DNA of 46,290 bases, from NCBI GenBank assembly GCA_002490315.1, contig DLKG01000006.1:1-46290 (forward strand), read 5' to 3'. A program made the position numbers and the translations under genes. The first letter of the stretch is position 1; each line of letters begins with the position of its first letter. Shown one piece after another: positions 18,267 to 26,313 of the stretch. This stretch comes from Prevotella sp. UBA7594. GTDB lineage: Bacteria; Bacteroidota; Bacteroidia; Bacteroidales; Bacteroidaceae. The notes under the pieces are model-generated. The model saw only the letters and a list, made by a program, of their open reading frames with translations, searched no databases and had not been told where the DNA came from.

Positions 18267-18902
18267 ATGATTCACGACTATCAAATACAGGAATTCCTGC
18301 GCCAGGCTCACCGCGTGGGCGACGCAGAACTCACATTATGCTCAAGTGGCAACATATCATGGCGCATCGGTGACGAGGCGCTCGTCTCCGGCACCGGCTC
18401 ATGGGTGCCGACACTGCCGAAGGAAAAAGTAGCCATCTGCCGCGTCAGCGACGGCACGGTGCTCAACGGCGTGAAGCCCTCCATGGAGAGCGGCTTCCAT
18501 CTCGGTGTGCTCAGGGAGCGTCCCGACTGCGACGTGGTGCTCCATTTCCAATCGAAATACGCCACGGTTGTCTCCTGCATGACGGAGACGCCGAAGGATT
18601 TCAACGTGACAGCAGAGATACCATGCCACGTGGGCAGGGAGATACCCGTCATTCCCTACTACCGCCCCGGCTCGCCGGAGCTTGCAGAGGCTGTGAAAGC
18701 TGCACTTAAAGAGCACAACTCGGCGCTCATGCTGAAGCACGGGCAGGTGGTGTGCGGCAAGACGTTCGACGAGGTGTTCGAGCGTGCCATGTTCTTCGAG
18801 ATGGCATGTCGCATCATCGTACTCAGCGGCGGCAACTACAACACGCTTACCGCTGAGGAGATTGACGACCTCGAAACGTATGTGCTGGGAAAGAAGAATT
18901 AG
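18267..18902 (+). CDS. fucA: L-fuculose-1-phosphate aldolase, class II
   Basis: FucA splits L-fuculose 1-phosphate into dihydroxyacetone phosphate and L-lactaldehyde. The 211-aa protein aligns with the class II aldolase/adducin fold: SSGNISWR and SGTGSW phosphate loops, the catalytic Glu74 in KPSMESGFH, and metal ligands His93 in VVLHFQSKY and His158 in MLKHGQVVCG. The usual second metal ligand (His94 in E. coli, HxH motif) is Gln95 here, so the metal site differs from the textbook one. Start at 18267 (MIHDYQIQEF) fits the family. It follows a 190-nt repeat-rich gap after fucI and lies 24 nt before fucK. Confidence 0.92.
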   Translation: MIHDYQIQEFLRQAHRVGDAELTLCSSGNISWRIGDEALVSGTGSWVPTLPKEKVAICRVSDGTVLNGVKPSMESGFHLGVLRERPDCDVVLHFQSKYATVVSCMTETPKDFNVTAEIPCHVGREIPVIPYYRPGSPELAEAVKAALKEHNSALMLKHGQVVCGKTFDEVFERAMFFEMACRIIVLSGGNYNTLTAEEIDDLETYVLGKKN

Positions 18903-18926
18903 ACTCTTTAACAAAGATTCCTACAA

Positions 18927-20342
18927 ATGACCTATTTAGCTATTGACTTCGGCGGTGGCTCAGGCCGTGTGCTTGCAGGGACAATAAGCAACGAGGGCGA
19001 GGCGAAGAGCCTCACCCTCCAGCTCGTCCACCGCTTTCCCAACCGCCAAGTGCGCCTTGGCGCTCATGTCTACTGGGACTTCCCTGCCCTTTTCGAGGAC
19101 ATGAAGACCGGAATGAAAAAAGCCGCTGCCCTTGGAATGAAGGTAGCGGGCATCGGCATCGACACATGGGGCGTAGACTTCGGACTCATCGACTACCAGG
19201 GCGACCTCGTCGCCAATCCCGTCTGCTATCGTGACGGGCGCACAAAGGGCATGGCGGAGGAGTTTTTCCGCGATGTTGACCGTGGGGAGCACTACGCTGT
19301 CAACGGCACGCAGGTGATGGAGATAAACACGCTTTTCCAGCTTCTTAGCCTCAAGCGCAGCTCTTCACCGCAGCTTGACGCCGCCGACCGTCTGCTCTTC
19401 ATGCCCGACCTCTTCTCTTTCTTCCTCACTGGCATTGCCAACACGGAATACACCATCGCCTCAACATCGGAGCTTCTCGACGCCACTACGCGCGACTGGG
19501 ACTGGCAGCTCATCGACCGTCTCGGACTGAAGAGAAGTCTTTTCTGTAAGATTGTCATGCCTGGCTCCGTGCGCGGACGACTGCGCCCGGACATCGCTGT
19601 GGAGACTGGGCTTGGAGAGGTGGACGTGATAGCCGTCGGCTCGCACGACACGGCGAGTGCGGTGGCTGCCGTGCCTGCCGAGGAAGGCGAGAAGCCTGTG
19701 GCGTTTATCAGCTCCGGCACGTGGTCGCTGCTCGGAGTGGAGCAGGACGAGCCAGTGTTGACGGAGAAGGCGCGAGAAGCCGAGTTCACGAACGAGGGCG
19801 GCATAGGCGGAAAGATAACGTTCCTTCAGAACATCACCGGTCTGTGGCTGCTGCAACGGCTCATGGCGGAATGGAAGGAGCAGGGCGACGAACAGCAATA
19901 TGACTCGCTGCTTGACGCTGCCGGACGTGCCTCCATAGAGTCGGTCATTCCCGTCGATGCCGACTGCTTCCAAAACCCGCCATCCATGGAACGTGCCATA
20001 AGCGACTACTGCTCTGCGCACGGCATGGCGACGCCTGCCGACAAAGCGGAGACAACACGCGTTGTGCTCCAGTCGCTCGCCGCCAAGTACGCCGAGGCTA
20101 CACGCGCCCTCAACGCCATGATACCCTCTCCAATAAAGAAGCTACACATCATCGGCGGCGGCTCGCAAAACAAGTTGCTCAACAAACTCACGGAGCAGGC
20201 TCTCGGCATACCCGTCGAGGCAGGACCCGTCGAGGCGACCGGCATAGGCAATATCCTCACGCAGGCTCTCGCAAAGGGCGAGGTGGAAAACGTGGAGGAG
20301 ATGCGCACCATCGTCAGAAGAATGATTGAAAGAAGAAATTAA
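18927..20342 (+). CDS. fucK: L-fuculokinase (rhamnulokinase-type FGGY kinase)
   Basis: This cytosolic kinase phosphorylates L-fuculose to L-fuculose 1-phosphate with ATP. The 471-aa protein is an FGGY carbohydrate kinase: AIDFGGGSGRVLAG (first phosphate loop), IGIDTWGVDFGLID, VAVGSHDTASAVAAVP-type central motif, FISSGTWSLLGVE and IIGGGSQNKLLNKLTEQ near the C terminus. By sequence it resembles RhaB more than E. coli FucK, as is usual in Bacteroidales. Its place between fucA and fucP argues for fuculose as substrate, although rhamnulose activity cannot be excluded from sequence alone. Confidence 0.9.
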   Translation: MTYLAIDFGGGSGRVLAGTISNEGEAKSLTLQLVHRFPNRQVRLGAHVYWDFPALFEDMKTGMKKAAALGMKVAGIGIDTWGVDFGLIDYQGDLVANPVCYRDGRTKGMAEEFFRDVDRGEHYAVNGTQVMEINTLFQLLSLKRSSSPQLDAADRLLFMPDLFSFFLTGIANTEYTIASTSELLDATTRDWDWQLIDRLGLKRSLFCKIVMPGSVRGRLRPDIAVETGLGEVDVIAVGSHDTASAVAAVPAEEGEKPVAFISSGTWSLLGVEQDEPVLTEKAREAEFTNEGGIGGKITFLQNITGLWLLQRLMAEWKEQGDEQQYDSLLDAAGRASIESVIPVDADCFQNPPSMERAISDYCSAHGMATPADKAETTRVVLQSLAAKYAEATRALNAMIPSPIKKLHIIGGGSQNKLLNKLTEQALGIPVEAGPVEATGIGNILTQALAKGEVENVEEMRTIVRRMIERRN

Positions 20343-20368
20343 AGAAGCTACCAACCTAAACAACAGAA

Positions 20369-21694
20369 ATGAAAACCTCTGAAAAAAAAGAATCGCTACT
20401 CCGGAAGGACGGCGTGAGCTATGTCGTACCTTTCGTTCTCATCACGTCGTGCTTCGCCCTCTGGGGCTTTGCCAACGACATCACCAACCCCATGGTGAAG
20501 GCATTCTCGAAAATTTTCCGCATGTCGGCCACTGACGGCACTCTCGTTCAGGTGGCTTTCTACGGCGGCTACTTTGCCATGGCTTTTCCCGCCGCCATGT
20601 TCATCAGGCGCTTCAGCTACAAGGCAGGCGTACTCGTCGGACTCGCACTCTACGCCCTCGGTGCCTTTCTCTTCTACCCGGCGAAGATGACGGGCGACTA
20701 CTATCCGTTCCTCATAGCCTACTTCATCCTGACGTGCGGACTGTCGTTTCTGGAGACGTCCTCCAACCCCTACATCCTCTCCATGGGCACAGAACAGACC
20801 GCCACGCGACGGCTCAACCTCGCGCAGTCGTTCAATCCCATGGGTTCACTGCTTGGCATGTACGTGGCGATGAATTTCATACAGGCGAGGCTTTCACCAC
20901 TCGACACAGCTGCACGCTCTGCGCTCTCCGCGCCCGAGTTTGAGGCTGTGAAGGAGTACGACCTCTCGGTGCTCATCGCGCCTTACCTTATCATCGGACT
21001 TGTCATTGTGGCCATGTTTCTCGTCATTCTTTTCATGCGTATGCCGAAAAACGGCGACCAAAGCCACGACATCCACTTTCTTTCCACACTACGCCGCATC
21101 TTCTCCATGCCACACTACCGCGAGGGGGTCGTGGCACAGTTTTTCTACGTTGGCGTGCAGATAATGTGCTGGACGTTCATCATACAGTATGGCACGCATA
21201 TCCTCATGGCGGAGGGTATGACGGAACAGGCGGCTGAAGTGACATCACAGCAGTACAACATCATAGCGATGATTATCTTCTGCTGCTCGCGCTTCGTGTG
21301 TACATTCCTACTGCGCTTCATCAACACTGGCAGGCTTCTGATGCTGCTCGCCATTGCCGGCGGACTGCTCACGTGCGGCGTGATAATGCTCCAAAACGTC
21401 TACGGCCTCTATTGTCTCGTCGGCGTGAGCGCGTGCATGTCACTGATGTTCCCCACTATCTACGGCATTGCGCTCACGGGTCTTGGCGACGACGCCAAGT
21501 TCGGTGCAGCCGGACTGATAATGGCGATACTTGGCGGCAGCGTGCTGCCGCCTTTCCAGGCGAGCATCATCGATATGGGTGAGCTGATGGGGATGCCTGC
21601 CGTGAACGTGTCGTTCGTGCTTCCCCTCTTCTGCTTCGTCGTCATCGCCGTCTACGGACAACGGACGTTTATGCGGAGTAAGGGAAGGCTATAG
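20369..21694 (+). CDS. fucP: L-fucose/proton symporter
   Basis: FucP imports L-fucose through the inner membrane with a proton. The 441-aa protein has about 12 hydrophobic segments and MFS FucP hallmarks: VPFVLITSCFALWGFANDITNPMVKAF at the N terminus, FLETSSNPYI, LNLAQSFNPMGSLLGMYVA, and FFYVGVQIMCWTFIIQYG in the second half. It is the last gene of the operon, 26 nt after fucK. The 3' side has a 9-bp TTTTGCATA/TATGCAAAA hairpin (21709-21737) without a T run, then the REP-like repeats that separate it from the converging transporter gene. Confidence 0.95.
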   Translation: MKTSEKKESLLRKDGVSYVVPFVLITSCFALWGFANDITNPMVKAFSKIFRMSATDGTLVQVAFYGGYFAMAFPAAMFIRRFSYKAGVLVGLALYALGAFLFYPAKMTGDYYPFLIAYFILTCGLSFLETSSNPYILSMGTEQTATRRLNLAQSFNPMGSLLGMYVAMNFIQARLSPLDTAARSALSAPEFEAVKEYDLSVLIAPYLIIGLVIVAMFLVILFMRMPKNGDQSHDIHFLSTLRRIFSMPHYREGVVAQFFYVGVQIMCWTFIIQYGTHILMAEGMTEQAAEVTSQQYNIIAMIIFCCSRFVCTFLLRFINTGRLLMLLAIAGGLLTCGVIMLQNVYGLYCLVGVSACMSLMFPTIYGIALTGLGDDAKFGAAGLIMAILGGSVLPPFQASIIDMGELMGMPAVNVSFVLPLFCFVVIAVYGQRTFMRSKGRL

Positions 21695-21780
21695 CCAATT
21701 AATTGCGATTTTGCATATCTAAACTCATTATGCAAAAGACGCGGTACAAGCGGTTAAAAAAAATAAAGTTTAAAAGGACA

Positions 21781-21911
21781 TAACTGGGAGAGGGGACGCC
21801 CTCGTCCCCGACAACATAACACGAAGCTAATGGCTACTGTTTAGGTCGGGGGCGAGGGCGCCCCCTCTCCCAGTTATTACGGATCGGCAAGGGCGTCCCT
21901 CTCCCAGTTAT
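21781..21911. repeat. REP-like paired inverted repeat, copy E, plus a third partial arm
   Basis: Arms at 21781-21811 and 21846-21876 are inverted copies (two differences, paired so each arm keeps its own small hairpin GGGGACG..CGTCCCC or GGGGGCG..CGCCCCC). A further partial right arm follows at 21886-21911. It lies between the converging fucP and Na/Pi cotransporter genes. Confidence 0.88.
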
Positions 21912-21917
21912 TGCGTC

Positions 21918-23612
21918 CTACGCCTCGCGCTGACGTGTTCCCATACGCGCCTCAACGACATTCACGACATAGTCGCCAAGTTTCTCACATTCGCTGACGA
22001 TGTCCATGTACATCGTACCGATGGCATAGGTGTACTTATGGTCATTGACATCGTTGATGTTCTGCGAGCGGAGTTGGTTGCGGTAGTTGTTAATCTCGTT
22101 CTCGACGTTGAAAGAACGGTTGACGTCGAGGTTTTCCTTGCGGCCAGTGAGCATTACGTTCATCTGCGTCAGCGAGTCGTCGGTAAGCTCAAACATCTGG
22201 TGGAGGTGCTCATACTGCTGCTCCGTGAAGTCTTCCTTGCCTTTTATCTTGCGGCTAATGGTGCGGGCGATGTTGTAACAGGAGTCACCGATAGACTCTA
22301 TCTCTGAAATCTCACGCAACATGGCGCGTATCTTCGCCTTGGTGTCGTCGGAGAGGTGAGCGTCGCTCACATTGTCGAGATAGTTGGCAATCTCTATCTC
22401 CATATTGTCGGAGATACTCTCGTATTTCTCTATGCGCGTGTAGAGCTTCGTAAACGCGGAGTCGTCCTTGATGCCGAGAAGCTCGCGCACCATGCCGAAC
22501 ATACGCTGTATGCGCTCGGCGAACGACTGGATTTCCTTCTGTGCCTCAAGCACGGAGAGCTCCGGTGTCTTCATGATGGAGTTGCCGCCAATGTAGCGCA
22601 GGCGGAAATCGTCCTCGTCCTTCTTCGCCGACGGCTTGATGACGTAGCATACGAAGCGCTCCATCTGAGGTATAAGCCAAATGAGAATGCCTGTATTGCA
22701 GACGTTGAACGTAGTGTGGAAAGCAGCGAGCACTACGGAGAGGCGAGCGGCATCGATGTGGTCGGCATGAGGGTCAACGCCCACGAAGCCACACACCATA
22801 TCGATGAACGGATAGAAGCCGCAGAGCACCCACAGCACGCCGAAGACGTTGAACGTGAGATGAGCGAAAGCGGCACGACGCGCCTGAGTGTTGGCACCCA
22901 TGGCAGCAATGTTGGAAGTGATGGTGGTGCCGATGTTCTCGCCCAATACGAGGGCTATACCCATATATATGGGCAGCACTCCGGAGGAGCAGAGCACCAT
23001 GGTGATCGCCATCAGAGCGGCTGACGACTGCATGCAGAACGTGAGCACCGTGCCTATGCCGAGGAACGAGAATACCGTGATGTAACTGTCTTTGTCGAAA
23101 GAAGAGAAGAAGTCGATGACAGCCTGGTTGTGGCTAAGATCCATTTCCTTACCCGTCGCGCCGAGGGTGGAAATGGCGAAAAACATAAATGCTACGCCGA
23201 AAAGGAAATCACCGATGTAGCGATGGCGTTTGCTGTAGATGAGCAGCAGGGCGATAAAGAATGCCGGAAACACGAGGTTGGCCATGTTGAACGAGAAGCC
23301 AAGCGTCATAATCCATGCCGTGAAGGTAGTGCCAATGTTGGCACCCATGATGACGGATATGGCCTGGGCAAGCGTGAGAAGACCGGCGTTGACAAATGAA
23401 ACGGTCATCACCGTGGTCGCCGTGGACGACTGCACCGAGGCGGTTACAAACATACCGGTCAGCAGTCCGGTGAAGCGGTTGGTGGTCATTGCGCCGAGAA
23501 TATGGCGCAGCTGGGAGCCTGCCATCTTCTGCAGTGCCTCGCTCATCACTTTCATTCCATAGATGAGGAGGGCCAATGATCCGATAATCTTAAAAAAAAT
23601 CCAAATCGACAT
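21918..23612 (-). CDS. Na/Pi cotransporter family protein with PhoU-like tail
   Basis: The 564-aa inner-membrane protein belongs to the NptA/YjbB family, which moves phosphate with sodium. Two inverted membrane halves carry the paired QSS motifs: VQSSTATTVMTVSFVNAG near residue 60 and MQSSAALMAI near residue 215, each followed by GANIGTT or GENIGTT. Residues about 345-555 form a soluble PhoU-like helical domain (SISDNMEIEIANYLDNVSD, EISEIESIGDSCYNIAR), thought to tune transport. It is monocistronic as far as the window shows. In YjbB the direction of phosphate movement is export; here it is not determinable. Confidence 0.92.
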   Translation of the reverse strand: MSIWIFFKIIGSLALLIYGMKVMSEALQKMAGSQLRHILGAMTTNRFTGLLTGMFVTASVQSSTATTVMTVSFVNAGLLTLAQAISVIMGANIGTTFTAWIMTLGFSFNMANLVFPAFFIALLLIYSKRHRYIGDFLFGVAFMFFAISTLGATGKEMDLSHNQAVIDFFSSFDKDSYITVFSFLGIGTVLTFCMQSSAALMAITMVLCSSGVLPIYMGIALVLGENIGTTITSNIAAMGANTQARRAAFAHLTFNVFGVLWVLCGFYPFIDMVCGFVGVDPHADHIDAARLSVVLAAFHTTFNVCNTGILIWLIPQMERFVCYVIKPSAKKDEDDFRLRYIGGNSIMKTPELSVLEAQKEIQSFAERIQRMFGMVRELLGIKDDSAFTKLYTRIEKYESISDNMEIEIANYLDNVSDAHLSDDTKAKIRAMLREISEIESIGDSCYNIARTISRKIKGKEDFTEQQYEHLHQMFELTDDSLTQMNVMLTGRKENLDVNRSFNVENEINNYRNQLRSQNINDVNDHKYTYAIGTMYMDIVSECEKLGDYVVNVVEARMGTRQREA

Positions 23613-23663
23613 ATTTTGTTTTAATTTATGTGGCGTCGTGCGCGTTGTGTCGAGAAAACGGAG

Positions 23664-23671
23664 TATCTTTG
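23664..23671 (+). promoter_or_regulatory. -7 box for the nucleoside kinase gene
   Basis: TATCTTTG fits the consensus, with a TTG at 23645 at a shorter-than-usual 19-nt distance. It lies 75 nt before the start codon in the divergent gap 23613-23745. Confidence 0.45.
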
Positions 23672-23745
23672 TGCAGCAGAGTGGCTATTGCAACCTACTG
23701 CAACCATATAAGAGATTTATTAACCCTTAAACGTTCGTAACCGTA

Positions 23746-25407
23746 ATGAAACAGTTGATACAAATCCGTTGCAAAAATAATAAAAAAACTTTAAAAGTAG
23801 AAACAGGCAGCACACTTTCTGAAATTTTTCAGCAGTTGGGCCCCGACATGAAGCTTCAGCCGGTCAATGCCAAGGTAAACAATAAGGTGGAGGGTATGCA
23901 CTACCGCGTGTACAACTCCAAGGACGTGGAATTCCTTGATCTCACCTCGCCGTCGGGGTTGCGCGCCTACACACGCACGCTTTTCTTCGTGCTATGCAAG
24001 GCCGTCAACAAGCTCTATCCACGCAGCGAGGTGGTCATCGACATCCCCGTGAGCAACGGTTACTACTGCGACCTACGCATCGGTCGCCCCGTGACAGCCA
24101 AGGATGCCGATGCTATACGTGCCGAGATGCAGAACATCATCGACCGCGCCATTCCCGTCAGGCGACATGAAGTGCCGACGGAGGATGCCATAGGAATGTT
24201 CGAGCAGTTGGGCTACCACGACAAGGCACTACTTCTGCGTACGTCGGGAAAGCTATACACCCTATATTACGATATAAACGGATTTGTAGACTACTTCTAC
24301 GGCACCATGCTAACCAACACCTCGGAACTGAAACTCTTCGGACTGGAGAAGTACTACGACGGACTGCTTCTGCGCATACCCTCTCTCTCCGACCCTACAC
24401 ACCTCGGTGCACTCATACGCCAAGACAAAATGTTTGAAATCTTCCAGGAACACCACCGCTGGCAGCGCCTGCTGGGCATGTCCACGGTGGGCGTTTTCAA
24501 CGAAGCCATCGCGCAGGGACACGCCACGGAGATAATCAATGTCGCCGAAGCACTGCAGGAGAAGAAAATTGCCAACATCGCAGAAGACATCGCCCGGCGT
24601 AGCAACGTGAAGATGGTGCTCATCGCGGGCCCTTCATCGTCGGGCAAGACGACGTCGTGCAAGCGTCTCTCCATTCAGCTCGTCTGCAACGGCATACGAC
24701 CCGTGCCCATCTCGCTCGACGACTACTTCGTCGACCGCGAGCTGACGCCGCGCGACGAGAAGGGCGACTACGACTTCGAGTCTATCCACGCCCTCAACAT
24801 TGACCTGCTCAACCGCCAACTGGCACAACTTTTCCGAGGCGAAGAGGTGGAACTGCCGAAATACAATTTCATAAAAGGCAAGAGCGAGCGCAGCGGAGTA
24901 AAAATGCGCATGCGCCCCAACGACGTGCTCGTAGTGGAAGGCATACACGCCCTCAACCCCGAACTGACGGCGCAGATACCAGAGGAGCTGAAGTACCGCG
25001 TCTACGCTTCAGCACTCACAACCATTCTCCTCGATGAACACAACTACATCCCGACCACCGACAATCGTCTTCTGCGACGCATCATACGCGACTACAAGCA
25101 ACGCGGATGTTCTGCACAGGACACCATACGTCGCTGGCCGTCGGTGAGAGCCGGCGAGAACAAATGGATATTCCCCTATCAGGAGAACGCCGACACGATG
25201 TTTAACACCGCCATGATATACGAGTTGGCGGCGATAAAGACACAGGCTGTGCCACTGCTGGAGCAGGTGCCGGAGAACTGCGACGAATATGCCGAGGCCT
25301 ACCGCCTGCGCAAGTTCCTCAGCTACTTCTCACCCATCGACCACTCTGTCTTACCACCAACGTCGCTACTCAGGGAGTTCATCGGCGGCAGCTCATTCAC
25401 GTACTAA
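23746..25407 (+). CDS. uridine kinase-like nucleoside kinase with ThrRS-like N-terminal part
   Basis: This 553-aa cytosolic protein is a Bacteroidales-type nucleoside kinase. The first 70 residues look like a TGS domain, and residues about 75-230 resemble the second additional domain of threonyl-tRNA synthetase (SNGYYCDLRIGRPV). The kinase part has a P-loop GPSSSGKTT starting at residue 295 and DDYFVDRELTPRDEKGDYDFE, the uridine kinase/phosphoribulokinase substrate loop, with a later VLVVEGIHALNPEL (Walker B-like). The fused TGS/ThrRS-like half is normal for this family but its role is unclear. Substrate (uridine or cytidine) is inferred from the family. Confidence 0.88.
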   Translation: MKQLIQIRCKNNKKTLKVETGSTLSEIFQQLGPDMKLQPVNAKVNNKVEGMHYRVYNSKDVEFLDLTSPSGLRAYTRTLFFVLCKAVNKLYPRSEVVIDIPVSNGYYCDLRIGRPVTAKDADAIRAEMQNIIDRAIPVRRHEVPTEDAIGMFEQLGYHDKALLLRTSGKLYTLYYDINGFVDYFYGTMLTNTSELKLFGLEKYYDGLLLRIPSLSDPTHLGALIRQDKMFEIFQEHHRWQRLLGMSTVGVFNEAIAQGHATEIINVAEALQEKKIANIAEDIARRSNVKMVLIAGPSSSGKTTSCKRLSIQLVCNGIRPVPISLDDYFVDRELTPRDEKGDYDFESIHALNIDLLNRQLAQLFRGEEVELPKYNFIKGKSERSGVKMRMRPNDVLVVEGIHALNPELTAQIPEELKYRVYASALTTILLDEHNYIPTTDNRLLRRIIRDYKQRGCSAQDTIRRWPSVRAGENKWIFPYQENADTMFNTAMIYELAAIKTQAVPLLEQVPENCDEYAEAYRLRKFLSYFSPIDHSVLPPTSLLREFIGGSSFTY

Positions 25408-25586
25408 TGAATCCACACCGTGAAATAGTTATTGTTTTTTAACACATTTCTCTTTGCTGGTTCAAAAACAATACCTATTTTGCAAAATATTAAAAATCTT
25501 TAAGCAAAAAGATTTCAATTGGTTCTTATTATAAGAGGAAATTGTGTACCTGAGAACTTTACATTATTAACTTTAACATTCAACTT

Positions 25587-25724
25587 ATGAAAATCAAAAG
25601 CATTATTCAGCCCGGGGAGATGCTCAGCGCAGAAGAGCTTGCTGGAGTATTAGGAGGCAATGGAGGAGCACGTTCGAATACGAACTTTATGAATTGTAAG
25701 AAGCATACAAACATTATGTCGTAA
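25587..25724 (+). CDS. GG-leader RiPP precursor peptide
   Basis: A 45-aa peptide: the leader MKIKSIIQPGEMLSAEELAG continues to VLGG, and the rest is a 21-residue core (NGGARSNTNFMNCKKHTNIM plus Ser). The acidic-amphipathic 'LSAEEL..VLGG' before the core is the double-glycine cleavage signal recognised by C39 peptidase exporters, and matches the GG-Bacteroidales natural-product precursor pattern. The core has one Cys. It is 16 nt upstream of the SPASM-domain gene. It is too short for most gene callers. Whether it is still processed is doubtful because its maturase and exporter appear broken. Confidence 0.72.
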   Translation: MKIKSIIQPGEMLSAEELAGVLGGNGGARSNTNFMNCKKHTNIMS

Positions 25725-25740
25725 AATAAGAAATATATCT

Positions 25741-26313
25741 ATGCTCGTGCGAATAAACTATACTCCAGAAAATATAGACAGCGCCATGAGCATACTCGAC
25801 ACTTTTGACAAGGACATACGTGGGAAAATATACATATCCCCACATATAGTATGGCAGAAATCAAACGAGAGTTCGAAAATAGCGAATAAGGTGGATTCTC
25901 TCAGGAAGCAGGCCATGAATATGGGATACAACGTGGAATCACAAGATTCCATTCGTCGTTGCACCACTTGCTATACAGACAACATGGAGCAATTTGTCGT
26001 AAATTATGACTTGCACGTCTACAAATGTACAGCAAGGAATTTCAATGACAAATATTCCATAGGTATAATTGAAGATGACGGGACATTCAAGCCAAATGAC
26101 TTGTTTTATAAATATTATGTGACGCCATCATCTTTCCTTTGCAAGAAGTGCTTAAACTGCAACCTGCTTCCTTGTTGCATGAACGCAAACTGGTGTCTGC
26201 AAAAGACAATTGAAGGAAACGTTCCCCAATGCGAGAAGCCACAGATAGAAGAAAATCTTAAGAAATCAATAACCAATAAAATACTTGCTTATGAAAAACG
26301 TAGCAGCAATTAG
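25741..26313 (+). pseudogene. C-terminal half of a radical SAM/SPASM peptide maturase
   Basis: The 190-aa frame opens mid-domain (VRINYTPENIDSAMSILDTF, as in the second half of radical SAM barrels). It then shows a full SPASM cysteine set: Cys74, Cys77 and Cys96 (CTTC ... VYKC), then Cys134, 137, 140, 145, 146, 152 and 164 (CKKCLNCNLLPCC). SPASM domains hold auxiliary iron-sulfur clusters in maturases that act on peptides. The radical SAM motif CxxxCxxC and about 200 upstream residues are absent, and the frame is closed by a stop at 25690. It is most likely a deletion remnant; an independently working SPASM-only protein is less likely. It overlaps the barrel gene by 23 nt. Confidence 0.7.
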
